64,000 nt of DNA from Aptenodytes patagonicus. Its lineage: Eukaryota > Chordata > Aves > Sphenisciformes > Spheniscidae. The stretch is taken from contig NC_134961.1 in the NCBI RefSeq assembly GCF_965638725.1, positions 7,098,641 through 7,162,640 on the forward strand, read 5' to 3'. A program made the position numbers and the translations under genes. Numbering within the stretch: position 1 is the first letter of the stretch; each line of letters starts with the position of its first letter. This document shows positions 1 through 10,900 of this stretch, piece after piece. The notes below the pieces were generated by a model, which was not told where the DNA came from, made no database searches, and worked only from the letters and a program-made list of their open reading frames with translations.

Positions 1-1504
1 CCAACACCGAGAGCTGCCCGTGAGGGAGGCGTTACCGGGAAGAGAGAGGCCGGAGCAGACGCTGGAAGCAGAGACCAGTCTGGCGCGAGGCGCCCTGGGC
101 TTAGTGCTGGCGTGCACCCAGGAACGCTGGCTGGTGGCCTTGGAGCCAGGTCACAGCCCCATGTCATCATCTTGGCCCCGGAGCCGAGCCCAGGGGCCCC
201 GCAGAGCTCAGCTGCAGAGCCAGGCAGCTTTCCCGGGGTAAAACAGCCCCAAGGTAAAAGGAATTTGGGGATGGGGTGGTAGGAGACCTGGGGCAGAGGC
301 TCCTGGGGAAGGAGGGGGCGTTTAGGGGAGGAAGCTCTGCTCTGGAGGGCAGCAGGAACGCTGGGACTGTAGGGAAGGTGCGAGTCGGAAGGTGAGATAA
401 GGGGCCTAAAGGCAGCAAGCAAACTGACAGGGACAACCAGAGACGAGAGGACACCGTACGCCCTGACCCGGAGGAGCCAAGCCCCACGGCGCAGCGTTTG
501 CGTAAGGACCAACATTGCACACAAAGGTCCCTCCCTGGTCCTTCCCATTGTGGCCTCCGCGAGCCCAAGGGACGTGCCACCCAGCTGGGGGACTTGCAGC
601 CACTCACCTGGGGTAGCCTAGCTCGCCCGCATGGCACCGGGCCGGCTCGGTGCTGCCCGAAGCCCCCAGGCTCTGCTGGCGTCATGCTCTTGGCCTCGCT
701 CTCCGCCGGGGACCGTCACTCCCCCGGCAGCCGCAGGACCATATTCGCTGCACGGCAGCTGCAGGCTGCTGCTATCCAATGCATATTTGATGACTGCTAT
801 TATCCTCATCTCCACTCGTGAGCAGAGGGACAGGAGCTAATCTTCCCTCTGCAGAGCTGGGGAACGTCAGGGAGGGAGCGGCTGGAGGGGCGAGGGGCAG
901 CCAGCTCTGGTCCCCGTCCCTGTCCCCTTCCTTCCCCAGTGACGCGGCTGGACAGTCCCGCAGCCCCTTCCCTCCCGGGACGTGGACCTGCGCCACCTCT
1001 CAGTGTCACGAACCCCAGATACGAACAGCCGGTGGAGGGCCCTGAGCCACTCCTGCCCCCAAACCAATGCAAGTTTAGGAGGAGAAATCACAGGGACACG
1101 GGGGTGGACACACACCGACAGACACGCACCCTCACACCCCTCTCCGAAGTAGGGCTGGGACCAACCGGCTCCCGAGGCCGGGCACAGAGAAGGGATCTAG
1201 ACACCCATCATCCCGACGATACCAGACCGCCCTCTCCTCCTCGGGGCGAGCAGGGCATTTCCACCTGCCTCCACAAAGCATCCGGGATGAGCAGGGCAAA
1301 GAGCCTCAGGAAAAGCTCCATCCTCCCGGCTCCAGCACCGGGTTCCTGCGTCACACCAAACTGGGGACCAGTTTATCCCGCGGCGGCGGAGCCCGCAGCT
1401 CTTCCCAAACCCAGGGACAGCGAGAGCATCCTGCTGCAGGCGCTGCGCCGCCCGAGCCGGGAAAACCTCCGCTCCCTTCTCCTCCATGCAGACACGTCCC
1501 CGCC

Positions 1505-1990
1505 GTAATGCGGTGGGTATTTATTATGCCGATTCCTCAGAAAGCGAGGGCTTAACTGCAAATTACAATCAATAGCCCCAATCCCCAAGGGGCAGGTTCA
1601 TCATTTAGCAGGCGCAACCAGAGGAATTCGAAACTATTTGCCAGCCATAAATCCTCCTCTCCGCAGGCTCCCGAGCCAGCCCCGCACGATGCGCGATGGC
1701 TGGTTGGGGTGACCCTTGTCAGCATTTGAAACAATTAAGCTGTCACTGCAGATCGTGACTCTTATATACAGCCCTGAGCAGCGCTTTAAGCTGTCAGCGT
1801 GATGGGGTGAGGGGAGCCGGCTGAGGCGAGCCCGCCGCGGTAACTGTCTCTCATTGAATTAAATGAATGTATTTGGAGTCAGAGTCTCTTTTTATTACCT
1901 TGCGAACAATTCCCGACTAAATTAAATTATAAAAGGAGCGTTCAGCCAATCAAACCTGCTTGATTGCCTGGAACAGGCGTTTTAAACAGA
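1505..1990. promoter_or_regulatory. Candidate conserved non-coding regulatory island
   Basis: An AT-rich block sits inside GC-rich DNA. It has several TAAT or ATTA homeodomain-type cores (ATTAAAT near 1858, AAATTAAATTATAAAAG near 1919-1935), a TATA-like TATAAAAG near 1929, and a CCAAT box in AGCCAATCAAA near 1945. No frame through it looks coding. The sharp change in composition with dense short binding-site words is typical of developmental enhancers or an alternative promoter. Conservation cannot be tested from one sequence, so this is a candidate only. Confidence 0.35.
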
Positions 1991-2639
1991 GCACGCCTCG
2001 GGCCGCCGCTGTTTCCAGGACTAGATGGAGGGTGGCTGATGGACTGTATCGAAGCCGATCCACTCCGCTTCACACCTGGAGCGGCGCTCAGCAGCGACGC
2101 ACGGCCACGCTCCGCAAGCAAAGCGGGCCCAGGGACAGGGCAGGATCAGTGCAGCCCTCTGGGATCGGGGTACGGTGCTAAGGAAAACCGGAGTCGGCCG
2201 AAAGAGCAGAGGAACGGCAGGGGGCTGCGGCGCAGAAGAGCAGACCGGCAGCCGGGCTGCCGAGGGCGGCTTTCTCCGAGCATCGTCCGGCCAAGCCTTC
2301 CCTCGTACAGCGGAGAAAATGCAGCAAGCTGCTCTGCGGGGGGCAAACCCACGGTCCCTGCCTCCACCTCTCCCCCGTCCTCCTGGACAGAGGAAAGCCC
2401 TTCTCCAAAAACACTCAGCAAGGAGGCTCCGAGCACGCCTTCCCTTCGCTAACTCCCCCACAGGGCTAACGAGGGGTCTGACCAATTCCGTAAACCTCAG
2501 GAAGCTCCGGTACAATCCTAACGCTGCAGTAGATTTCCGCCCTGCCCCGAGGACCTTGCTTTCTCGGGATTCGGAGATATCTCCGGGCAAACCTTCTCCC
2601 GCACCGAACTGCGATGCTTGCAGCTTCTAACGTTAAGGG

Positions 2640-2960
2640 CAGAACAATTAGGGGAGCCGTCTGGAAGAATGAACGCTGCAATTAAACGCATGCATTTTCA
2701 AACAGAGCTATAAACTTGCTTGCAAAAAAGCTACTCTCACTAAAAAAAAGAAGTTAGCTTCTTCTGGCTTAACTATTTTTACTTCATCCCCATTCCAAAT
2801 TTAATCATGTATCCGTTCGTTTTGAACAGGATAAACGCCCGATTTCCTAAACGAAGAGTAAGGCTAATTAGACAGAGGGTTTTTATCGATGGCACATTAG
2901 TCAATTTGAATCCCGAACACACCGAGAGGTAGGCACTGACTAACCAAAGACATGTTTTAG
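2640..2960. promoter_or_regulatory. Candidate AT-rich regulatory island
   Basis: A second AT-rich block follows the GC-rich stretch. It contains repeated homeodomain-type words (CAATTAAAC near 2678, TTTAATCATG near 2800, GCTAATTAGAC near 2862) and a POU-like ATGCAT near 2691. No convincing open frame or repeat family is visible. It could be an enhancer for a neighbouring gene. Evidence is composition and motif density alone. Confidence 0.25.
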
Positions 2961-3634
2961 CAGGTAATACTGCGCATTTCAGCCTCACGCAAGCATCAAC
3001 CATTTCCCCAACTCCACACGCTACCTGGCCTAAGGACAAAGCCCAGTCAGCAGTCCCGGCTGCCCGGACGCGTGCCGGGGCTTGGCGGGCTCCTGGGTTT
3101 GGAGTGGAAAAAGTCAGAAACTCGGGGACAAAATGAAACCAAAAGGAACTCTTTGTGCGGGCAGCTCTGCCTGTGCAACCTTCACAGGAAATTTAAAGGG
3201 CAAGTTAATGTGCTGGAACGGCATCCCACCCAATTCACGCAGAGAAGTGCCTGCTTTCTACAGCCAGCTCGGGCATAATGCGGCTAATTTGGAGCTCATT
3301 CTCCGCTAGCTGCCACCGCGGTCGGGATTTGCTCTGCACTCCAGCTGTGAACAAAGCCAGGAACAGGGAAGGGAACTTACAGAGTTCAAAGTCACCTTCT
3401 TAGCTTGGGTATTGTGTATAATACTTATTTATCTCCCATCACACCTCATCAAGTCCCCTCCAGGCTCAGAGCCCTCTTGCAGCCGCTTCACAATCTATTC
3501 CCCCCCAACCTCCTGCGACAGCATCCAGGATTCCTCAGGTGGCCGAAGGTAAAAAAAAAAAAGAGAGTTAGAAAACACACCAAACCATCTACCCGCTGCA
3601 GGCAGACACCTACAGTTCACATGAAATAGCAACT

Positions 3635-3640
3635 TTTATT
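3635..3640 (-). terminator. DRG2: Probable DRG2 polyadenylation signal (AATAAA)
   Basis: Read on the minus strand this is AATAAA, about 1.28 kb past the DRG2 stop codon at 4918. It is the first canonical hexamer I found downstream of the stop. If used, the 3' UTR is about 1.3 kb and includes the T-rich tract near 4812-4850. An earlier variant signal is possible. Confidence 0.45.
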
Positions 3641-4917
3641 TTCTCAAATAAAATAATCCTTCCATTTCTGCTCGATCAGTTTGTGAGGGGTGGGGAGGAG
3701 CACAAAGGAGAGGGAAGGAGCCCTGCTCAGACAAGTTTGCGATCAGACCTGTCCTCACAGTTAAGAATCCACATCAGACCGAACCCTTTTTCAATGAAAG
3801 AAAATAAAAGCTATTGGCAACTCTTGATCCCAGAAGGAAAGAGCTGTTCTCTATCAGGCACTCTGAATTGTTTAGCATCAGTATTCAATGAAAAAGCATG
3901 ATTAGAAAAATCCCAGATCTCTGATGAAAAATATCCAGACAAGCAACGATGTTTAACAGGGCTGGGGTAAAACCCGTGGCATAGGATGGTACTTTGAGCT
4001 CAAAGAGCCGTTACTGGAATTGAGGGGCACGATTGAGAAAGGAGGAGATCCCCAGCGATACTCTTGGGGACTAACAGGCAGGACAAGAGCAAAGGAGGAA
4101 ACTCCCAAGACAGCTCCTCGACGAGCGATACGCCAGAAGTGAACCCTCACTGCAGCCTATGGCTCTTGGATCGTACCCTGCTGCAGTTTGGCCAGGTTAA
4201 TAATTCATTAACAAAGTTTCATTTCTCATCTCGGTACCAGTTGGACCAGGAAACCCTACTGCAGAGCCAAGGAGAGGCACAGAGTGCAAGGTTTTAATGT
4301 TAATTGAGGTGGGACCATTACAAATTCACCAGGGGTTGCCTCGGATGCAGAGACTGAAGCCTCTAACAGTGAAAGCTGCAGAGACGACGCGTCCAACGAG
4401 CAGGGGAGGGAGAACTTCGTTTCCGTTTCAGATCAACGCTTAAATTAAGTGAATGGATAAGCAGCAAAGCATCAGCAATGCTCTCTCAGCCCTGGCTTCC
4501 CTGTCCCAAAGCACAGGGCCAGATTTGTTGACACAAACCCATCATCTTCCCACTGGTTAAGCAAGCCACTGGTAGCTTAACACATGGATCCATGTGCAAA
4601 CCCTACTAGGGGCAGGACATTGCTGGCTGTGGGAGCGGCGTCCTGGGAGAACTTGGCTCCTTTTTTAAGAAACATTACTTCGCCTGAAATGCTGCAAGAT
4701 GGAAACCCATCTTCCCCATCCCCACCTGCAAGTACAGTAGCCTCATTTTCTGCCTTTCTCCAAGAGAAGGAGCTTCACGGAAGCTTTCTCGCTTTCTTGG
4801 CTGTAGAACACGTCTCCCTTTTTCTTTTTTTTTTTTTTTTTTTGGTTTTGTTTTGCTTTTATGTGGTCAGTTCCAATTCTAGTGATTAAAGACAAGGTCA
4901 GGCACCAGCAAAGAGGG

Positions 4918-7900
4918 TTACTTCTTCACGATCTGAATGACATCTTCATGCTCCATCATATGGGTTAAGCCCACTCTTTGAGGGCTGTATTTTGTGCTTG
5001 TCCCCTTTAAAGCAAAAGGGGGAGAAGGGTTAGGAGAAGACCGGTCAGAGACACCCGAGGACAGGGATTTCATTTGCTGTTAAACACTTACCCACACCAA
5101 GGCATATTTGAACTGGCTGGCTAATGATCTGTGAATTCGATGGCACTGCAAGACAGACAGACAGCACGTGAGGCAGTTCAGTGACGCTACTTTGCAAACA
5201 ACTTGCTCAATATCCAGGAACTAGAAGCAACTCAGGTCTATGCCAAAAATTACAATAGTGACTTTAGGAGCCAGTTAACAGCACTTGAAAGGATACAGAA
5301 CAGACACACAGGAATCACCAGTCCACATAAAGCCCCATGCCACCGCTTCCGTGTGCTTTTTCAACTGGACTGCATTAAGTAATTTTTTTTTAACCTTTCA
5401 TACCAGCTAGGAAAGAAACCTGAGGCAGATGGAATCAGTAAAAGGTAACAAAAGGAGAAGCCCAGCTAAACACTGACATATCCCGAGCTTTATGAAGCAT
5501 AAATCATAGCAGGCTCCAGGAGGAACCTGCCTTCTACAGACAAGGAAACGTAAAAGATGCAGAGAAATTACCACATGCTCCACAGAGGCCCCCTTCCGTA
5601 GAATAATGGCATCTGTAAAGTCTGGTCTCTCTGTGGAGAAGCAGGAGAGGGGGAGAAAAAAGAGCATTGGATTTCCATCAAGCGTGTTCTAACATGCTGA
5701 CACCATCTCACATTGCCTTGTGCTTACTACTCCCAAATTCCTCCTCCCGTTACACTTGCCAGCTCCCAGACAGAACAGGTATCCGGGTACGTGAAAGCAT
5801 CAGATGAGTTCTGCGGACACTCCAGTACCCACAGGTACGGTTACCCACGTCACACAGTCGACAGCTTCCTCACAATTTACCTGCTCCAACTCCGTTCCAA
5901 ACATTTGACTTAGGACAAACGAAACCACCCAAGTCAAAACACACCTGCTCGAGTAAGACAAAATCACTCTGCAGTTTTCTGTAAAATCCCCAAGATTTCA
6001 CAGCTTAACAAGCTCATAGAAAGTTCCTCAATCTCCTCACATCCACCCCAGTTCAGCGTCACAGCTGTTCACAACCAAAGAGGAACAAGTTACAGACGTG
6101 CCTTCATCACTGGGAGAAGCTGCAAGCGAATTGTAAAGCAAAAGGAGGATCAAAGGCACTCCTGAGCCTCCGGAGCCTGGCGTGGGAATCGCCAAACCTC
6201 TCTCAGCAGGAACAGGAGACCTCTTCTGGGTAGCGATGGGCCGAACAGCTCATCACAGAGCGTGCATAATAAGGAAGAAAGCTGCAAACTTGCAAACTTT
6301 ATTTCCTTAGATCATCACGCAAAGTCTTATGAAAATTCAGCTCTTCTAGTGCAGAGAGAATAGGAGGGCTGTGGTGGGGTACACGCATGGCTGGATCAGA
6401 TGGAACAGAAAGCATTTCCCAAGAGCTGAAAGCTGGTTAGGGAAAGCGCAGTTGCAGCATTTCCAAGGCACAAGAGATCGCCGACAGCCAGGCATCCAAG
6501 ACCCGCTGGCAGCCTGTCTGCCTTTGATGAGCAGCAGCCCTTTCTGCCTTTCAAAACTGCTGTTCAGCTAATGGTCACTTACGTCCTCGTTTCTTGGTGT
6601 AGATGCAGGTAAGTGCCAGGTATTCCCAGAGCTTCTCCAGCAAGTAGTCCAGGTTCAGTTTCATGCCACAGCTGCAAAACACCCGGAACATCTCCATGTT
6701 TACCGCTGTTGTGATTTAGAGATCCAGAGAACAAGGTGAAATGTCTTATTAAAGCGCTAGGGAACAAGGGGAAAAGTCTTTAACGAGGCCAGTAAAGGAA
6801 AAACACAAGGTGAAATAAACAGGGCTTTCAGAAGGGCAAGCAGCTTTGAAGCAGCAAAGCCCCAGTCAGATATATCAGCACTTCTAAGGAAACAAGCTAG
6901 ACTGGCTTACTCTGGCCTGCAGACAGTGCGGAGAAGCCGAGCAGCCTGCCTCTCCAGGGGAAAGAAGCCTGGAAAAAGCTGCACGGCGGCTCTGCTTCTC
7001 ACCCCAGCAGCTGCAGGCAGCCCCGGGAGAAGCCCCTTCTTGGGAGAGGGTGGAGAAAGGGGTACGAAAGAAACCACCGCACCATCTGGGCCAGCACATC
7101 AGGCAGCGTGACGAGCTCCTACCTGATTACAACACTGTGGGGTCTCCGAGCAAGACGATCCACTTCCTCCATAGATATCTGGTCAATCTTGTTATAAACC
7201 TAAGTCAAAGGAAAAACAACACGCCCTTTAGGAAGCCAATTCAGCAACACTGCAAGGAAGTAAGACACGTACATGTAGGTATAACAAGGTCGTTCGAGCC
7301 TCTGAAACAGAAACACAGATCCTGGCAGCCAGAGGGCAGGCCAAGGCTCTTAGTGAAATAAACTGTCGAAATTCAGAAGCCTAAATGTAAGTTTGGGCCT
7401 TTTAAAGGTCCCTTTGGGGTGACTTGCAACATGTTCTCCGGTATCTTGGATTTCACTATAGACCCAGTCGTGCTCAAACAGAGCCATTAAGCGACCTCTG
7501 GCACAAGGGACCAGCAGTGAAAACTCAAGCGAAGAGCTGGCAGCACGGGAACCGAAGGCTTCGCACCGTGGGAGCAAACCCCACGCCACCAGGACACGCA
7601 GCTCGTGCTGCTCCACGGCAGCCAGCCACAAGAGGGCACAGGGAACACACACAGAGTACAGCCGCGTATGTAAAGCTTATAAAGAGCTCCCTGTTGAGCT
7701 GTGCTTTCCACCTCTTAAACCCCAAATCGTTACTGCTTTAAGGAACCCGGAAGAGCCAGTGTTTCCTTCAGCAAAGAGTGGAGATGCTCGGTGCTGCAGA
7801 AGGCAGGCTGTTTCTGAGATACTCACGTAGAGGCACGGCATGTAGACCCTGTTGCCTACGATCACGTCAATGAACTCATCAGGGGAACAATCCTCTCTGA

Positions 7901-10900
7901 AGAGGACCTCAGCATTGAAGATTTCTGAGGTGAACGTTGTCAAGGCCCAAACGCCAGCATGTCTAAACACCGGGCTGAGCTTGCTTGTGAAAGCCTGCTC
8001 TCAACCCAGCAAGCACCAAAGACCCAGCAGGGTTGTCCCGCAGCAGGCACCACTTGACTCATGAGCTGCTGATGGCTCAGAGGTCTCCCCTTTTAGGAAA
8101 GGATACTATATTCGTGGAGGATGAGCTGCACCAACTTCTCGGAGCACTGAGTCAGCGTGACAGTTGAGTTGAAGGAGATACCTCCACCCTTCTTCGGCTG
8201 CAGGGAGGCAATAAAGGAACTTAAGAACAGTCTGCAAAATCCACAACCCCCCTTCAGTTTGTCCAACTTGAGGGGCAGCACACAGTGACCTCGGCTTCGA
8301 GTAGGCAGCCAGACACAAGCTGTGCTTGCAGCAACCCAGGAAACCTCACCTTGAAGTAGATATTTGGTTTGCTTTTGTTCAGCCGGATTCCGACAGATTC
8401 CAGTTCTTTCTCCAGCAAGGCCCTGCAGGGACACCGCACGTTAGTACCTGTGAGGCTTTCCTTTTTGACCATCGTATTGACACAGCCTTGCCATAAGCTT
8501 TCACTACAACCTAAAAACCACAGCTAATGCAGGACAGTCAGTGGTGGAAGTCCAGGCTGACATCCCCACCTCTGAACAGCCATCCTGTGGGAATGATCCT
8601 TCAGCTGGGAAGCCCAGGCCAGTTAGCTAGCACGCTTCTAATGGAGTACAACCTCCACCTCATACTCAACAGCTGAAGTACTGGTTCCCCAACGCGCATG
8701 GGACACAACACTTCAGGGAGCTGGCATGTTTTCTGGGCATGTGGGAACCCCTGAACCTGGCCCACCACCCCACAGCTCCACGTGCCCAGAGGCACACGCT
8801 CACCTCTGTACTTCACCCTTCGTGGCATCCAGCATCATAATAACGACATCTGCTGTCCTGGCCACAGCTATCACCTGCCGACCTCTGCCCTTCCCTGAGA
8901 AGAGAGGAGATGGCCATACATCAGCGAGAGAAACCAGCTACGAGCTCTGCGGCAGACGGGGGCTCCTGCCCTGCACAGCTGCTTGGAAGCAAGGAAAAAG
9001 ACCCTGCGGTGCTGTACTGGCTGAAGTCAGCTGCTGGGGGGCCTGAGCGAGCGCATCTGGTCCGTCCGTACTGTCTTATGTCCAGCACAAGCCCTAACAA
9101 ATACTCTTTGCTGCTGCTCCTCCACCACAGGTTACCTGAACTAGTGTGTGTAAAGCTATCCGAGTACGGCTGCACGGGTGGAAATTACATTCTCTGTCAG
9201 CAGGACGGACATCCCCAGGCACGTGCAACGGCAGCAGCTCCAGGCAGCAGAGGCAGCTTACCCAGAACAGTGATGTGGGCCCAGGGCCCCCGTGCAGAGA
9301 GGTTACGTACACTTTCTGGTCAAAAAGGAGAGAGGCCTTATTAATTAGGCCATGATCCTCCAGGAAATAAAAAAAAAAAAAAAAAGGCCATTAGGAGATT
9401 TTCCAAAGTTTCCTGAGGCATCTTCTGACACAACCAGCCAATCTGGACAATGACAAAGCAGAGGGACAAAGCCAACACCTCTTCCCAGAATCAGGAGTCA
9501 TGGGAGGACTGGCAGGAACTCAGGAAATTAGTCAAAAGAGGTTACTGTTTAGCTGTAATTTCCCCCTCCGCCTCTCTAGCATCTTTCTTTAGATTTCCTC
9601 TGTACCAGAAAACAGATGAGCAAGATAACACTCACGCAAGAAGGTGAGAAGTGACTGGCTTGCTTTGGCTCCCACCTCCAGAAAAGCATCTTTCTGCTAC
9701 ATATAGAGCCTTACGTGGGCTCAGGGATAAGAATCGTGCCTCACATAAGATCAAGGACTCTCAAATTTGGAAAGCCAACGTGGGAACTATTGGCCCAGGA
9801 AACCTGCTAACGTCCGAGACACCCAGGTACACTACTGAGGGCAAACCCCTACTTTACAGGAACACAGAGATCAGCCAACCTTGCGCTGCTCCTTCGATGA
9901 TTCCAGGCAGATCCAGCAGCTGAATATTGGCTCCTTTGTACTGAAAAGAAAACAGAAGGAAGGAAAGCTGAAAGCTTTGGGCAGGGCACCCGACCTGCCT
10001 CGAAAGCCCCAAGCACGCGCTGGAGTCCGAAGCCTGCGGAGAGCGGAACCGGATGAACCCGACGGAGCAGGAGAACTTCGCACAAAGCTGACGGCTGTTT
10101 TGTTGAGGGAACCTCCAGAGTGTTTCCTACGAAGCTGCGTTCACCACCACCTGCCGCGGTACGTTAGGCCCTGACCTCCTAGAGCAATACATGATTGCAG
10201 TTTGACAAAGCACCAGGAAAACAGCACAGTACGAGAGTAGCATTATCCCGAGTCGGTGAAACGGAAAGGAAAGAAAAAAAACAACCCAAAACCTTGCTTT
10301 CTTGGTTTAACGAGAAAGCACTCTAACAAGCAAGTGCCGCCGCCTCTTACCGAGACGGATCAGAACGATTCAGACGCGTTGCAGGTTGACGTGTTGTGTG
10401 CCAGGGAATAACGGGAGACTTTCATTCACCAGATCTGCAGGGGCATTAGCTTTCAAGCTACTGTCGCAGCGAAGTCCTCAGTAACGGCTTTAGCGACTGA
10501 CTGCAGCTCACGGCTGCGTTTGGATGCGTTACAATATTTGCGTTCGTTTTAACACCGATACGGTTACTTTCACTATTTAAGTCCGCTTTCAATTCTGACC
10601 CAAATTTTCTCATTACTCTTGGACACTTTTCAGTTTGATGCCCTTTATCATTTGCTTTACTGACGGATGCTTAGGCCACCGCTAATAAAACTCCTCAAGG
10701 ACAGGAGTAGTTGGATTTTCTTTCCAAATTGATCACAGTGCAGATTGCCTCTTTTAAAGCTTCATTAAAAACAAATCTGTCAAGGTTTCCAGCCATCTGG
10801 TCAATGGCGCCAACAGCGGTTATAAAAAATTCAGTTGAGAATTGTCGTATTGCTCTGGTCAGTCAAACGGCAGCGCATGAAACCCCGTTCGGGCAGTCAA

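Larger units (their letters stand above)
1..3630. other. Intergenic region left of DRG2, no gene recognised
   Basis: I recognise no coding exon here on either strand. The first 2.6 kb is GC-rich and CpG-rich and gives several overlapping open frames (for example 939-1508 +, 167-685 -) with arginine- and proline-rich, low-complexity translations that match no family I know. AT-rich, TAAT-rich islands lie inside it near 740-830, 1500-1990 and 2640-2960 and are listed separately. In human the next gene beyond DRG2 is MYO15A in the same orientation, so this stretch may be the upstream side of that gene. That is inference from gene order; none of its exons is visible. Confidence 0.6.

Noticed and set aside
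939-1508. 189-aa open frame on the plus strand
   Set aside because: Low-complexity, matches no family I know, and lies in CpG-rich DNA where long chance frames are common.
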